From: Chitinispirillum sp.
Lineage (GTDB): Bacteria > Fibrobacterota > Chitinivibrionia > Chitinivibrionales > Chitinispirillaceae
NCBI GenBank assembly: GCA_007115975.1
Contig: SKJJ01000096.1
Location: 1-64,000 of the forward strand
DNA: 64,000 nucleotides
Direction of reading: 5' to 3'
Shown: piece after piece, positions 9,605 through 19,225 of the stretch
How positions within the stretch are numbered: position 1 is the first letter of the stretch
How the letters are laid out: each line of letters opens with the position of its first letter
Position numbers and translations under genes: made by a program
The notes under the pieces: model-generated
Database searches by the model: none
Told to the model about the DNA's origin: nothing
The model's input: only the letters and a program-made list of their open reading frames with translations

Positions 9605-10600
9605 TTATGCTTTTCCAGCACTACCCAGTACATTTTCATTCTTATCAATCATCATCTTGACAAGCTCCTCACGAGCCGGACCAAGATACTTTCTCGGATC
9701 AAACTCTGCAGGTGAGTCAGCGAAAACTTTTCTGACCAGTGCAGTCATTACAAGACGACCATCAGAGTCGATGTTTATTTTGCATACCGCAGATTTTGCA
9801 GCACGACGAAGCTGCTCAGAAGGGATCCCAATAGCAGCATTTAATTTTCCACCATGATTGTTGATAACATCAACGTATTCAGGTAACACAGAACTTGAAC
9901 CGTGCAACACAATAGGAAATCCGGGTATACGCTTTTCTATCTCTTCAAGAATATCAAAACGTAACGGCGGTGGTACAAGAACACCTTCCTCATTTTTGGT
10001 GCACTGTTCAGGCTTGAACTTGAAAGCACCATGAGAAGTACCTATTGAAATAGCAAGTGAATCAACGCCTGTTTTCTTAACAAAATCTTCAACCTGTTCA
10101 GGTTGTGTGTAGATAGATTTTGCAGCAACGACATCATCCTCTATACCAGCAAGAACACCAAGCTCACCCTCAACAGTCACATCATACTTATGAGCATATT
10201 CAACCACTTTAGATGTAAGCTCAACATTTTTTTCATAATCATGATGAGATCCATCAATCATCACAGATGAAAAACCGCTCTCAATACAGGAGATACAGAG
10301 CTCGAGAGTGTCACCATGATCGAGATGAAGCGCAATTGGAATATCATGTCCAGCTTCACGTGCCATCTGCACTGCACCCTGTGCCATGTAACGAAGAAGT
10401 GTAGAATTGGCATATTTTCTGGCACCACTTGAAACCTGCATAATGACGGGTGAGTTCGATTTGCCACAAGCAGTTACTATCGACTGGATCTGTTCCATGT
10501 TATTGAAGTTGTAAGCTGGTATGGCATAACCACCTTCAAAAGCTTTTTTAAACATATCTTTAGTATTTACAAAGCCTAAATCTTTATAACTAACTGCCAT
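9605..10600 (-). CDS. fba: Class II fructose-bisphosphate aldolase
   Basis: Zinc-dependent aldolase (331 residues) that interconverts fructose 1,6-bisphosphate with dihydroxyacetone phosphate and glyceraldehyde 3-phosphate. The active-site block LHLDHGDT (91-98), the SHHDYEKN block and EGELG are class II hallmarks, and HGSSS near residue 234 is a phosphate/metal-binding segment. It begins 42 bases after the rplQ stop with AAAGGATC as ribosome-binding site and no terminator between. It therefore looks like the last gene of the ribosomal-protein block, an unusual place for a glycolytic gene. An independent promoter inside rplQ cannot be excluded. Confidence 0.95.
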   Translation of the reverse strand: MAVSYKDLGFVNTKDMFKKAFEGGYAIPAYNFNNMEQIQSIVTACGKSNSPVIMQVSSGARKYANSTLLRYMAQGAVQMAREAGHDIPIALHLDHGDTLELCISCIESGFSSVMIDGSHHDYEKNVELTSKVVEYAHKYDVTVEGELGVLAGIEDDVVAAKSIYTQPEQVEDFVKKTGVDSLAISIGTSHGAFKFKPEQCTKNEEGVLVPPPLRFDILEEIEKRIPGFPIVLHGSSSVLPEYVDVINNHGGKLNAAIGIPSEQLRRAAKSAVCKINIDSDGRLVMTALVRKVFADSPAEFDPRKYLGPAREELVKMMIDKNENVLGSAGKA

Positions 10601-10642
10601 AATTAGATCCTTTCAAAGATGGTATCAAAAAATCCTGATTAT

Positions 10643-11212
10643 CTATTTCTCTTCTTCCTGGGCCTTGTCTTCAGAAGCATCCGCCAGATCCATTTTTTCC
10701 TGTTTAACGGCTTCTTCAGAAATGTGTGGCTTTTGCTCTTCTACCGCATCGACCTTTTCCATTGGTTGTTCAGTTGTAGTTTCAGGCGCTGCTGTTTTTT
10801 GGGGAGCAGATTTGGTTTTAGCCTTTTTCTTGGACTTGCGCACGGGGTCAGGGTTTCCTCTTCCCACCAATTCAATAATGGACATTGGTGCATTATCACC
10901 CTTACGTTCCCCAATTTTGATAATCCTAGTGTAACCGCCTTCACGATCTTTATACCCAGGGGCTATATCTTCGAAAAGCTTCTTCAAAACAGTTTTATCG
11001 TTAATTCTGCGTGAAGCCAAACGAATACCGTGAAGGTCACCCTTCTTACCATAAGTTATGAGCCGCTCTACAACACCTCTAACCTCCTTTGCCTTGGTGA
11101 GAGTTGTAGTGATTCTCTCTTTCTCAAGTATAGAGGTAGCCATATTGGAGAACATAGCACTACGATGACTTGAAGTCCTGTTTAATTTTCGTCCAGATAC
11201 TAAGTGACGCAT
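10643..11212 (-). CDS. rplQ: 50S ribosomal protein L17 with long charged C-terminal tail
   Basis: The first about 120 residues are a standard L17 ([50 protein letters not shown]), which lines the exit-tunnel end of the large subunit. The protein is 189 residues, against about 127 in E. coli. The extra 65-70 residues form a low-complexity tail, first Lys/Ala-rich ([10 protein letters not shown]) then Glu/Lys-rich ending EEEK, probably disordered. It closes the alpha operon after rpoA. Confidence 0.96.
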   Translation of the reverse strand: MRHLVSGRKLNRTSSHRSAMFSNMATSILEKERITTTLTKAKEVRGVVERLITYGKKGDLHGIRLASRRINDKTVLKKLFEDIAPGYKDREGGYTRIIKIGERKGDNAPMSIIELVGRGNPDPVRKSKKKAKTKSAPQKTAAPETTTEQPMEKVDAVEEQKPHISEEAVKQEKMDLADASEDKAQEEEK

Positions 11213-11260
11213 GATTCTAACCTTTTCTCTTAATGCTTTTGTTACATGTTAAAATAGAAA

Positions 11261-12250
11261 TCAGATAGTCTCTACTTCCTGACCCATGATTTTATCCACA
11301 TCCATACCAAATGTCAAACCGAGATTACCAAGTACATGGTTTAATTCAACAAGTGATTTACGTCCAAAATTCTTATACTTTAACATATCTGCCTCCTGAT
11401 TACGGACCAGATCAGCAAGAGTATGGATATTGGCCGCACGCAGACAATTGTTCGAGCGAACCGAGAGTTCAAGTTCATCAACCCTCATCTTTAAAAGCTG
11501 TTTCAGTTTTTCTGCCTTTTCATCATGAACAGATTCCTCAACAGGTTCGAATTCTCCCTCGACATTGATAAATATCTCAAGTTGGTCGTAAAAGAGTTTT
11601 GCCCCGTATCCAATGGCATCCTCAACACTGAGACTTGCGTCTGTCCAAACATCAAAAATAATTTTATCCAAATCGGTACGCTGCCCCACACGGGTATTTT
11701 CAACAGTAAAATTCACTTTGACAACCGGTGAAAATATCGCATCAATGGGAATAGCCCCAACCGGATCATCCTCACGTTTGTTCATTTCAGCACTTACATA
11801 TCCTCTACCATCAGAGACCCGCATAGTCATTCTCAGTTTGGCGTCAGAATTGATTGTAGCAATATGAAGATCAGGATTCAAAATTTCAACATCAGAATTT
11901 ACTTCAATATCAGAAGCCTTGATTTCTCCCTCTCCACTTACATCCAATTTTAAATAAGTGTCCTGATCTGATATCATTTTTAATCGCAACTGTTTAAGAT
12001 TAAGAATAATATCACTCACATCCTCTACCACACCGTCGATAGTAGAATACTCATGTGAAACCCCTTCAATCTGCACAGAGATAACTGCGGCACCCTGGAG
12101 GGAGGAAAGCATGATTCTTCTTAAAGAATTACCTATAGTGTGCCCCCAACCTCTTTCCAATGGCTCAACAACTATGCGCCCGTAATTTGGAATTCCATCG
12201 GGGTTTTCTATCTGGATGCCCTTTGGCATCAATAAGCTCTTCCATTTCAT
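11261..12250 (-). CDS. rpoA: RNA polymerase alpha subunit
   Basis: 329 residues. The N-terminal domain nucleates polymerase assembly (EPLERGWGHTIGNSLRRIMLSS is the conserved dimerisation segment). A linker around 230-250 leads to the C-terminal domain that contacts UP elements and activators (LELSVRSNNCLRAANI, FGRKSLVELN). It lies between rpsD and rplQ as in most alpha operons. Confidence 0.98.
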   Translation of the reverse strand: MKWKSLLMPKGIQIENPDGIPNYGRIVVEPLERGWGHTIGNSLRRIMLSSLQGAAVISVQIEGVSHEYSTIDGVVEDVSDIILNLKQLRLKMISDQDTYLKLDVSGEGEIKASDIEVNSDVEILNPDLHIATINSDAKLRMTMRVSDGRGYVSAEMNKREDDPVGAIPIDAIFSPVVKVNFTVENTRVGQRTDLDKIIFDVWTDASLSVEDAIGYGAKLFYDQLEIFINVEGEFEPVEESVHDEKAEKLKQLLKMRVDELELSVRSNNCLRAANIHTLADLVRNQEADMLKYKNFGRKSLVELNHVLGNLGLTFGMDVDKIMGQEVETI

Positions 12251-12271
12251 CTTGTATCGGGTCTCCCTTTT

Positions 12272-12895
12272 TTATCTGGAGTACAGTTCAACGACAAGCT
12301 GTTCTTGTACAGTTTCAGGTATTGCGTCTCTGTCAGGTACGCGTACAACCTGACCAGAAAGTTTAACCTTGTCTACAGTAAGCCACTCAGGAACATCTTT
12401 CATGCTCTTCAATGAACTATGAATTAACTCGAGATTATTACTTTTCTCCTTGACCTGCACTGTCTCCCCAGCTTTAAGCCGATAGGAAGGAATATTGACC
12501 TTCTTACCGTTAACAAGAAAGTGATTATGAAGGACAAGCTGACGGGCACTACTTCTAGATGGTGCAAATCCTAAACGATAAATAATGTTATCAAGACGCA
12601 TCTCAAGAATCTGAAGCAATGCTTCACCTGTAACAGTCGAAGATTTAGCAGCCGATTGAAAGTACAATCTGAACTGTTTTTCCAGAACGCCGTATATACG
12701 ACGAATTTTCTGCTTTTCCCTTAGCTGTAAATTGTACTCTGTCGATGCACGTCTGCGTTTGGAAACACGAGCTCCTGGGGGAAATGGTCTACGTTCTACA
12801 GCACATTTCTCAGTTTTACAACGCTCCCCTTTGAGCATTAATTTTGTACCCTCCCTCCGGCATTGTCTGCACCGAGGGCCGTGATATACCGCCAT
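12272..12895 (-). CDS. rpsD: 30S ribosomal protein S4, zinc-binding type
   Basis: 207-residue primary 16S-binding protein that initiates assembly of the small-subunit body. Four N-terminal cysteines, Cys9, Cys12, Cys26 and Cys31, have the same spacing as the zinc-binding S4 of Thermus, unlike the cysteine-free E. coli form. The S4 RNA-binding domain follows (MRLDNIIYRLGFAPSR, LVNGKKVNIPSYRL). In E. coli S4 autoregulates this operon; no leader pseudoknot was identified here. Confidence 0.97.
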   Translation of the reverse strand: MAVYHGPRCRQCRREGTKLMLKGERCKTEKCAVERRPFPPGARVSKRRRASTEYNLQLREKQKIRRIYGVLEKQFRLYFQSAAKSSTVTGEALLQILEMRLDNIIYRLGFAPSRSSARQLVLHNHFLVNGKKVNIPSYRLKAGETVQVKEKSNNLELIHSSLKSMKDVPEWLTVDKVKLSGQVVRVPDRDAIPETVQEQLVVELYSR

Positions 12896-12963
12896 GACAT
12901 TCTCCTCTACTCGAACGACGAATAATTTTCTACATTAATCAGCACCAACGCACAACAATAAAT

Positions 12964-13353
12964 TCAGACTCTGCGCTTTTTAGGAGGACGACACCCATTA
13001 TGAGGTACAGCAGTAAAGTCCTTGATCGCTGAAATCTTTAACCCTGCAGCAGCAAGTGACCGAATCGCATTCTCACGTCCATTTCCAGCTCCGCGCAATT
13101 GAACTTCCAACTTCCGGACTCCGGCATCATATGCAAGTTTCCCAACAACCTCGGCGGCAATTCCTGCAGCAAAGGGAGTGCTCTTGCGCGATCCCTTGAA
13201 CCCGGATTTACCTGGAGTATTCCACGCAATCACATTACCGTTTGAGTCGGTGATGTTGATAATGGTATTGTTGAAAGTAGACCTAATATGCGCAACTCCC
13301 TCAGAAGTGACCTTTTTCTTAATCTTCTTGGCTGCACTTTTGTCTTTGTTCAT
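12964..13353 (-). CDS. rpsK: 30S ribosomal protein S11
   Basis: 129 residues, the usual length. Platform protein near the mRNA exit; recognised by [36 protein letters not shown] and the C-terminal [13 protein letters not shown]. Second gene of the alpha operon after rpsM, with 28 bases between them. Confidence 0.98.
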   Translation of the reverse strand: MNKDKSAAKKIKKKVTSEGVAHIRSTFNNTIINITDSNGNVIAWNTPGKSGFKGSRKSTPFAAGIAAEVVGKLAYDAGVRKLEVQLRGAGNGRENAIRSLAAAGLKISAIKDFTAVPHNGCRPPKKRRV

Positions 13354-13381
13354 CTAATAAAACCTCTTATTTGAAAAAATA

Positions 13382-13759
13382 TTACTTAGTAGCTTTTTTC
13401 TTATTCGCGATTGTACGTCTTGGACCTTTTCTGGTACGACTGTTTGTTTTGGTACGCTGCCCTCTTGCCGGAAGACCCTTGCGATGCCTCAAACCACGAT
13501 AGCATCCAATATCCATCAACCGCTTTATGTTCATCCTGGTAGCAGCTCTGAGTGTTCCTTCAGTCTGGTACTCTTCATCAATGATTTTTCTTATCTGATC
13601 AAGTTCTTCCTCAGAATAGTCCTTTACCTTTTTTTGAGAATCAATACCAGCCTTAGCAAGAATCTTAGCGGCAGATGTCAACCCTACACCAAAGATATAG
13701 GTAAGAGATATTGGACCTCTTTTATTATTAGGAATATCGACTCCAGCAACACGAGCCAT
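13382..13759 (-). CDS. rpsM: 30S ribosomal protein S13
   Basis: 125 residues. Head protein contacting P-site tRNA and the intersubunit bridge. [20 protein letters not shown] at the start, the [22 protein letters not shown] block and the basic tail [15 protein letters not shown] are typical. First gene of the alpha-operon group, 70 bases after rpmJ. Confidence 0.98.
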   Translation of the reverse strand: MARVAGVDIPNNKRGPISLTYIFGVGLTSAAKILAKAGIDSQKKVKDYSEEELDQIRKIIDEEYQTEGTLRAATRMNIKRLMDIGCYRGLRHRKGLPARGQRTKTNSRTRKGPRRTIANKKKATK

Positions 13760-13829
13760 CGGTGCTCCCCCTCTTTAACAATTCAAATAGATTAATTTTT
13801 AGTAAACAACATACAAAACTTCCGGGATT

Positions 13830-13946
13830 TTATCCCTGACGTTGTTTATGCTTCTGAGTTTTGCTACAAATAACCCGTACAACTCCTTTACGACGTATCA
13901 CTTTACATCCATTGCATATCTTTTTAACCGAAGCCCTGACTTTCAA
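13830..13946 (-). CDS. rpmJ: 50S ribosomal protein L36 (zinc-ribbon type), TTG start
   Basis: A 38-residue protein starting [13 protein letters not shown] and ending [10 protein letters not shown]. It has the full zinc ribbon Cys11, Cys14, Cys27 and His33. The start codon is TTG at 13946: it is the only start that gives the universally conserved N-terminus, and AAGGAGA lies six bases upstream. The gene is short and easily missed. It sits between infA and rpsM, its standard place at the spc/alpha junction. Confidence 0.95.
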   Translation of the reverse strand: MKVRASVKKICNGCKVIRRKGVVRVICSKTQKHKQRQG

Positions 13947-13960
13947 CTTTTTCTCCTTCT

Positions 13961-14179
13961 TTACTTGTACCGGTATACTATCCTGCCACGCGTCAGATCA
14001 TATGGCGACAACTCCACTAGCACTTTATCCCCAGGCAATATACGGATGTAATTCATACGCATTTTGCCTGAAATGTGTGCTAAAATCTCATGTTTACCTT
14101 CGAGCTGCACCTTAAAAGAAGCATTTGGTAATGTTTCCGTTATAGTGCCTTCAACCTGTATTGAGTCATGTTTTGCCAT
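13961..14179 (-). CDS. infA: Translation initiation factor IF-1
   Basis: 72-residue single OB-fold protein that binds the 30S A site during initiation. Conserved blocks are [21 protein letters not shown], the [19 protein letters not shown] loop and the ending [14 protein letters not shown]. It follows secY directly; the adk and map genes often found between secY and infA are absent. Confidence 0.97.
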   Translation of the reverse strand: MAKHDSIQVEGTITETLPNASFKVQLEGKHEILAHISGKMRMNYIRILPGDKVLVELSPYDLTRGRIVYRYK

Positions 14180-14197
14180 AGTTACTCTCTTACGAGA

Positions 14198-15517
14198 TTA
14201 ATTTCTCCTTCCCCGTAAGCGTCCTTTTTTCATAAAGCCTTCATAATTGCGACTCTGCAGATGTGATTCAAGCTGCTGAAGTGTATCAAGCGCAACCCCC
14301 ACAACAATGAGAACACTGGTTCCACCAAAATAAAAGTCAATCCGCATACCACTCATCACCATAAACGGTGCAACTGCAATGAACGCCAGGAAAAACGAGC
14401 CTGGTAATGTTATTCTTGTTAGTACATTATCTAAAAATTCTGCAGTCTTTTTCCCTGGACGAATGCCTGGTATAAAACCACCCTGACGTTTCAAATTATC
14501 AGCAATATCTACTGGATTGAAAATTATCGCTGTATAAAAATAGGTAAAGAATATAATTAATAGCGCGTATATGATTGAATAAAGAAATCCTCCGGGAGCA
14601 AAAAGTCTGGAAATATCCTCCATAACCAACGATTCCGGAAAGAAATTTCTTATCATGCCGGGAAATGTCATTAGTGACGATGCAAATATGATCGGTATTA
14701 CACCCGCCATATTTAAGCGCAGTGGTAGAACGGTGTTCTGACCAGCATACATTTTTGTTCCAACGACCTTTTTAGGAGTCTGAATCGGAATTCTCCTCAT
14801 AGCCTGAGTCATCATAACGATAAAGGCGGTCATACCGACGACAATTGCAAGTATCAGAAGAGAGATCATAGGGTGTCTTGCCCCTACCAAAACCTGTTGA
14901 ATCTCGCTGTAAACAGCTTCGGGCAATCGTGCGATAATACCAATAAAGATAATAAGTGAGATACCGTTTCCAAGACCGCGACTGGTAATTTGTTCTCCAA
15001 GCCACATTATAAGAATAGTACCAGTGGTAAGACTAATCGCGGTTGTAAATGTAAAACGAAACCCCTGCATAAAAGGTATCACTGCACTCGCACCTGTTTC
15101 AGAAGTTATACTGTGTATAAATACACTTATGCCTACAGCCTGTATCAAGGCCAGAAGCACAGTTCCATAGCGCGTGTACTGAGTAATCTTCTTTTTCCCT
15201 TCAGCACCTTCACGCTGAAGTTTATGAAAGTAGGGAAAAACAGTTCCCATCAACTGAATTATGATAGATGCGCTTATATAGGGCATAATTCCGAGAGCGA
15301 ACACGGAAAAACGCATAAAAGCTCCACCCACAAACATATCGTATAGTCCAAACAGTGAGTTTTGTGTTCTTCCGAAAAACTCCGCCAGAACCTGTGGATT
15401 AACTCCTGGTGTAGGAACGTGTCCGCCAATCCTATAGATGAAAACGATAACCAGAGTAAATATAATCCGCTTACGAAGTTCAGGTATTCTGAAAATATTT
15501 TTTACAGTTTCTACCAC
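14198..15517 (-). CDS. secY: Protein translocase subunit SecY
   Basis: 439-residue channel subunit of the Sec translocon with ten predicted membrane helices. The start (FRIPELRKRIIFTLVIVFIYR), the plug-side GGAFMRFSVFALGIMPYISASIIIQLM segment and the cytosolic loop RRIPIQTPKK are typical. It partners SecE (encoded at 38641) and an unseen SecG. It follows rplO by a single base, as in the classical spc operon. Confidence 0.98.
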   Translation of the reverse strand: MVETVKNIFRIPELRKRIIFTLVIVFIYRIGGHVPTPGVNPQVLAEFFGRTQNSLFGLYDMFVGGAFMRFSVFALGIMPYISASIIIQLMGTVFPYFHKLQREGAEGKKKITQYTRYGTVLLALIQAVGISVFIHSITSETGASAVIPFMQGFRFTFTTAISLTTGTILIMWLGEQITSRGLGNGISLIIFIGIIARLPEAVYSEIQQVLVGARHPMISLLILAIVVGMTAFIVMMTQAMRRIPIQTPKKVVGTKMYAGQNTVLPLRLNMAGVIPIIFASSLMTFPGMIRNFFPESLVMEDISRLFAPGGFLYSIIYALLIIFFTYFYTAIIFNPVDIADNLKRQGGFIPGIRPGKKTAEFLDNVLTRITLPGSFFLAFIAVAPFMVMSGMRIDFYFGGTSVLIVVGVALDTLQQLESHLQSRNYEGFMKKGRLRGRRN

Positions 15518-15518
15518 T

Positions 15519-15965
15519 TCAAACTACCTCTGCTTTCCCTTTTGCTTTTTCTATTTTTTCTTTAGCAGATTTGGAAAAAGCATGAGCCTTAATGTTCACC
15601 GCTTTGTTGATCTCACCAACTCCAAGAATCTTAACCGGTGATTTCAACTCGTGGATTATACCAAGTTCATGAAGTGTTTCAGGAGTAATCTCAGTAATTT
15701 TGGAATCAAGCTTCTCAATTGTACTGATATTTACAATCTGGTACTCAGTTTTAAAAGGGCTGTGAAATCCTTTTTTGGGTAACCTTCTTGTAAGTGGTGT
15801 CTGTCCTCCTTCAAAGTAAGCTTTGAAAGAAGGCCCGCTTCTGGCTTTGTGACCGTTCATACCGTGGCCAGCCGTCGTTCCGGTTCCACTACCCTGACCC
15901 CGTCCAACTCTTTTTTTACCCTTATTCGATCCTGGTGCCGGCTTGATAGTATTAATTGTAAGCAT
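15519..15965 (-). CDS. rplO: 50S ribosomal protein L15
   Basis: 148 residues. Glycine/arginine-rich N-terminal extension reaching into 23S rRNA (GSNKGKKRVGRGQGSGTG, followed by GMNGHKARSG and FEGGQTPLTRRLPKKGF), then the globular C-terminal domain. It lies between rpmD and secY. Confidence 0.98.
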   Translation of the reverse strand: MLTINTIKPAPGSNKGKKRVGRGQGSGTGTTAGHGMNGHKARSGPSFKAYFEGGQTPLTRRLPKKGFHSPFKTEYQIVNISTIEKLDSKITEITPETLHELGIIHELKSPVKILGVGEINKAVNIKAHAFSKSAKEKIEKAKGKAEVV

Positions 15966-15976
15966 TATATTCTCCG

Positions 15977-16159
15977 TTATACTTCTTCTATTTTTACCAG
16001 ATGTTTCACAGTTTCAACCATACCCCTTATCACAGGTGTATCATCATGGATCCTGGATTTGTTCATTTTACAAATCCCCAACGCTTTTATAGTTCTTTTC
16101 TGATTTTCAAGTCTTCCAATAGCACTCTTAATCTGAGTAACTTTAATTTTCTTGCTCAT
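15977..16159 (-). CDS. rpmD: 50S ribosomal protein L30
   Basis: 60 residues, the normal bacterial length. KKIKVTQIKSAIGRLENQKR with the following GICKMNKS and the VKHLVKIEEV ending are characteristic. Small surface protein near the central protuberance, encoded between rpsE and rplO. Confidence 0.96.
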   Translation of the reverse strand: MSKKIKVTQIKSAIGRLENQKRTIKALGICKMNKSRIHDDTPVIRGMVETVKHLVKIEEV

Positions 16160-16173
16160 TGCTATTCTCCACC

Positions 16174-16674
16174 TCAGGCAGCTATCTGCCGCAGTTTACG
16201 TATCTGATCCTTGGTTTTCAGTTGTTTAAGACCATCAAGGGTAGCCTTAACCACATTGTGAGCATTTGTAGTTCCCAGACATTTAGTAAGGATATTTTTT
16301 ACCCCCACCAACTCAAGGACAGCTCTTGCTGGTCCACCAGCTATAACTCCTGTACCCGGAGCAGCAGGTTTAAGCACGATTTTTCCTGCACCGAAATGTC
16401 CAAGAACTTCGTGGGGAACTGTTCCATCCACAATACTTACCTTAACCAAATGTTTCTTTGCACTCTGTACTGCCTTGCGTATGGCTTCAGTAACATCATT
16501 AGCCTTACCCATTCCAATACCAATAGTACCGTTGCCATCACCAACTGCAACGAGAGCATTAAATCCGAAACGACGTCCACCTTTAACTACTTTTGCACAT
16601 CTGTTAACTGCAATAAGCCTGTCATTTAACTGTGCTTCAGCAGTTCCTACATTGATTTTTTCATCATTTACCAA
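16174..16674 (-). CDS. rpsE: 30S ribosomal protein S5
   Basis: 166 residues. Decoding-fidelity protein at the mRNA entry. The double-stranded RNA-binding N-terminal part ([20 protein letters not shown]) and the [15 protein letters not shown] and [20 protein letters not shown] blocks are visible. Encoded between rplR and rpmD. Confidence 0.98.
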   Translation of the reverse strand: MVNDEKINVGTAEAQLNDRLIAVNRCAKVVKGGRRFGFNALVAVGDGNGTIGIGMGKANDVTEAIRKAVQSAKKHLVKVSIVDGTVPHEVLGHFGAGKIVLKPAAPGTGVIAGGPARAVLELVGVKNILTKCLGTTNAHNVVKATLDGLKQLKTKDQIRKLRQIAA

Positions 16675-16696
16675 AGGAATTACCCCTTTCCCTTCC

Positions 16697-17074
16697 TCAA
16701 AAAACTAGCCCTTTACTTCGTGCAGCTTCTGCCAATGCTTTTACACGACCATGATACAAATAGCCTTTTCTATCAAAAACAACCGAAGATATTCCCTTTT
16801 CTACAGCGATCTGAGCAATAGCCTCACCGACAGCTTTGGCAATTTCTGTTTTAGAGAGGTTGCCGCCACTATTTTTACTTTCGCTGAAGGACTTGCCGTA
16901 GCTTGTGACCTGAGCAATAGTCTCCCCTTTTATGTCATCTACCAACTGAGCGTAGATATGATTGATACTACGCCTTACACATAAGCGAGGACGATCGGTT
17001 GTACCTTCAATTTTTTTCCGCACCCGAAAGGCACGACGTTTACGTTCAATCACTCTTATTTTTGACTTATTCAT
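16697..17074 (-). CDS. rplR: 50S ribosomal protein L18
   Basis: 125 residues. 5S rRNA-binding protein; basic N-terminus ([15 protein letters not shown]) followed by [20 protein letters not shown] and the conserved ending [20 protein letters not shown]. Encoded between rplF and rpsE. Confidence 0.98.
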   Translation of the reverse strand: MNKSKIRVIERKRRAFRVRKKIEGTTDRPRLCVRRSINHIYAQLVDDIKGETIAQVTSYGKSFSESKNSGGNLSKTEIAKAVGEAIAQIAVEKGISSVVFDRKGYLYHGRVKALAEAARSKGLVF

Positions 17075-17095
17075 TTACCTAATGCTCCCTATTCC

Positions 17096-17635
17096 TTACT
17101 TTCCTGCTGCTTTACCAGCTTTTCTCTGTATCTGCTCACCAAAATACCTTATACCCTTACCTTTATAAGGTTCAGGCGGTCTTAACCTTCTGATATCAGC
17201 AGCAACCTGACCGACGGCCTGCTTGTCGATACCTTCAACGACTATCCGTGTAGGGCTTGCAGTACTGAGCGTCACCCCTGGTAAAGTTTTAAACAATACC
17301 GGTGTTGAGTGACCAGCGGCAATAAGAACATCTTTACCTTTTAATTCAGCCTTGTAACCAACACCGACAATTTCAAGCTCTTTTTTGTAACCCTCGGTAA
17401 CACCGATTACCATGTTGTTGATAAGTACACGATAAAGACCCCATAATGCTCTTGTTTCCTTAAGATCGTCATTAATTGTACATTTGATCTCTTTTTCAGA
17501 AATTTCAACATTAATCTGCTCTGGTATCTGCCGACTCAAATTTCCTTTATTTCCCTTAATCTCCAGCTGTGTTCCATTCAACTTGACCTGTACACCAGCA
17601 GGGATTGCAACGGGTAATTTACCTATGCGAGACAA
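17096..17635 (-). CDS. rplF: 50S ribosomal protein L6
   Basis: 179 residues with the two L6 repeats. MSRIGKLPVAIPAGVQV at the start, NMVIGVTEGYKKELEIVGVG in the middle and RPPEPYKGKGIRYFGEQI near the end are diagnostic. It sits at the factor-binding side of the large subunit. Encoded between rpsH and rplR. Confidence 0.98.
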   Translation of the reverse strand: MSRIGKLPVAIPAGVQVKLNGTQLEIKGNKGNLSRQIPEQINVEISEKEIKCTINDDLKETRALWGLYRVLINNMVIGVTEGYKKELEIVGVGYKAELKGKDVLIAAGHSTPVLFKTLPGVTLSTASPTRIVVEGIDKQAVGQVAADIRRLRPPEPYKGKGIRYFGEQIQRKAGKAAGK

Positions 17636-17701
17636 GTCTCAACTCCTCATGATAAATGTTTACTTCAAACATGACATTCTATAATTAATCAGGATATCAC
17701 C

Positions 17702-18097
17702 CTACCATACCTGACCGACAATTTCTCCACCGATATTTGACTTACGACAATCTCTGTCAATCATTACGCCTTTTGATGTAGTGACGATTGCGATACCCAT
17801 ACCGTTTCTGACTCTGGGTATTTCAGAGGCTCCTGAATACATTTTTCTCCCGGGCGTACTGACTCTCTTAAGGCCTTGTATAGAGTTGTTCATGTCTTCA
17901 TCATATTTAAGAAGAATCTTTATAACTCCCTGCTTACCATCATCAACAAATGCATACTTGCTAATGAAATGGTTTTCAAAAAGGATTCTTGTAATCTCTT
18001 TTTTAATTTTTGACGCAGGTACATCAACCGTACGTTTTTTTGCCTGGACAGCATTTCTGATTCTATTAAACATGTCGGCAATTTGATCTGTTAACAT
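17702..18097 (-). CDS. rpsH: 30S ribosomal protein S8
   Basis: 131 residues. Central-domain 16S-binding protein and, in E. coli, the repressor of the spc operon. TDQIADMFNRIRNA at the start and the ending SNIGGEIVGQVW are typical, as is the GMGIAIVTTSKGVM segment. Encoded between rpsN and rplF. Confidence 0.98.
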   Translation of the reverse strand: MLTDQIADMFNRIRNAVQAKKRTVDVPASKIKKEITRILFENHFISKYAFVDDGKQGVIKILLKYDEDMNNSIQGLKRVSTPGRKMYSGASEIPRVRNGMGIAIVTTSKGVMIDRDCRKSNIGGEIVGQVW

Positions 18098-18131
18098 CCC
18101 TTAAACCCCTTATGGATTATTGATTCTACCA

Positions 18132-18317
18132 CTACCAGCTTGATTTAACCACCCCAGGGATCTCCCCCTTTAAGGCTAACTGTCTGAAACAAATTCTACA
18201 AACTCCAAAATCCCTATAAATTGCTCTTGGCCTTCCACACCTTCTGCATCGAATATACGCACGGGTGGAGAATTTTGGTTTTTTTCTGGACTTTTCAATA
18301 AGAGCTTTACGCGCCAC
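18132..18317 (-). CDS. rpsN: 30S ribosomal protein S14, zinc-binding (type Z)
   Basis: 61 residues, the short zinc-containing form. Cys24, Cys27, Cys40 and Cys43 make the zinc ribbon in RCRRCGRPR and [11 protein letters not shown]. The protein binds the 30S head near S3 and S10. Encoded between rplE and rpsH. Confidence 0.98.
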   Translation of the reverse strand: MARKALIEKSRKKPKFSTRAYIRCRRCGRPRAIYRDFGVCRICFRQLALKGEIPGVVKSSW

Positions 18318-18332
18318 TCTACTCCCCCTGTT

Positions 18333-18893
18333 TTATTTCCGGAACGGCATACCTAATTCTTCAAGTAAAGCAAGACCCTCTTCATTTGAGGCAGCAGTCG
18401 TTGCAATACAAATATCCATTCCCGATATTTTGGAAATCTTATCTCTATCAATCTCAAGAAACACAATTTGTTCTTTAACACCCATCGTATAGTTACCATT
18501 ACCGTCAAATGATTTTCTTGGCAATCCGCGAAAATCTCTAATTCTGGGAATAGTAATTGCCACAAGTCTGTCAAAAAACTCCCACATCATATTCCCCCTG
18601 AGGGTAACCTTGCATCCAATAGGCATTCCTTCACGGAGTTTAAAGTTTGAAATGGCATTTTTTGCCTTGGTGACAACGGGTTTTTGCCCTGAAATTTCTC
18701 TCAGACACATCACCGCCTCATCAAGCAGTTTTGCGTCAGCCACGGCTCCACCTACCCCAATATTAATGACAATCTTATCCAAAGATGGTACCTGCATTAC
18801 ATTGCTGTAACTGAACTTTTTTTGGAGCGCAGGCACTACATTTTTCTGGTATTTATCCCTCATTCTGGGTTGAATATTTGTTCCCGTACTCAC
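18333..18893 (-). CDS. rplE: 50S ribosomal protein L5
   Basis: 186 residues. 5S rRNA-binding protein contacting P-site t[36 protein letters not shown] and [20 protein letters not shown] are conserved. The start is GTG at 18893, overlapping the rplX stop by four bases (GTGA), so translation is coupled. Confidence 0.97.
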   Translation of the reverse strand: MSTGTNIQPRMRDKYQKNVVPALQKKFSYSNVMQVPSLDKIVINIGVGGAVADAKLLDEAVMCLREISGQKPVVTKAKNAISNFKLREGMPIGCKVTLRGNMMWEFFDRLVAITIPRIRDFRGLPRKSFDGNGNYTMGVKEQIVFLEIDRDKISKISGMDICIATTAASNEEGLALLEELGMPFRK

Positions 18894-19207
18894 TCTATTG
18901 ACTCCTTAGCCTTTTTTGAAAATCTTACTCTCTTGCCATTTTCAAGCACACTCACACCAATCCTGGTCGGTTCACCAGTTTTTGGACACTTAAGCATCAA
19001 GTTGGAGAGGTGTAAAGCTGCTTCCTTCTCCATGATACCGCCCTGCTGATTTTTTGGACTTGGTTTGGTATGACGCTTCACCATATTGATACCTTCAACA
19101 ATGGCTCTGTTTTTTTCTTTATCAACCTTTAGAATACGACCGGTTTTGCCTTTGTATTCACCAGTGATAACCTGAACCACATCATCTTTCCGTAACTTTA
19201 AAGCCAT
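18890..19207 (-). CDS. rplX: 50S ribosomal protein L24
   Basis: 105 residues with an N-terminal KOW motif ([20 protein letters not shown]) and the loop [20 protein letters not shown]. Assembly-initiator protein of the large subunit. The stop codon overlaps the GTG start of rplE. Confidence 0.97.
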   Translation of the reverse strand: MALKLRKDDVVQVITGEYKGKTGRILKVDKEKNRAIVEGINMVKRHTKPSPKNQQGGIMEKEAALHLSNLMLKCPKTGEPTRIGVSVLENGKRVRFSKKAKESIE

Positions 19208-19225
19208 AACATCTCCTCGTACCCT

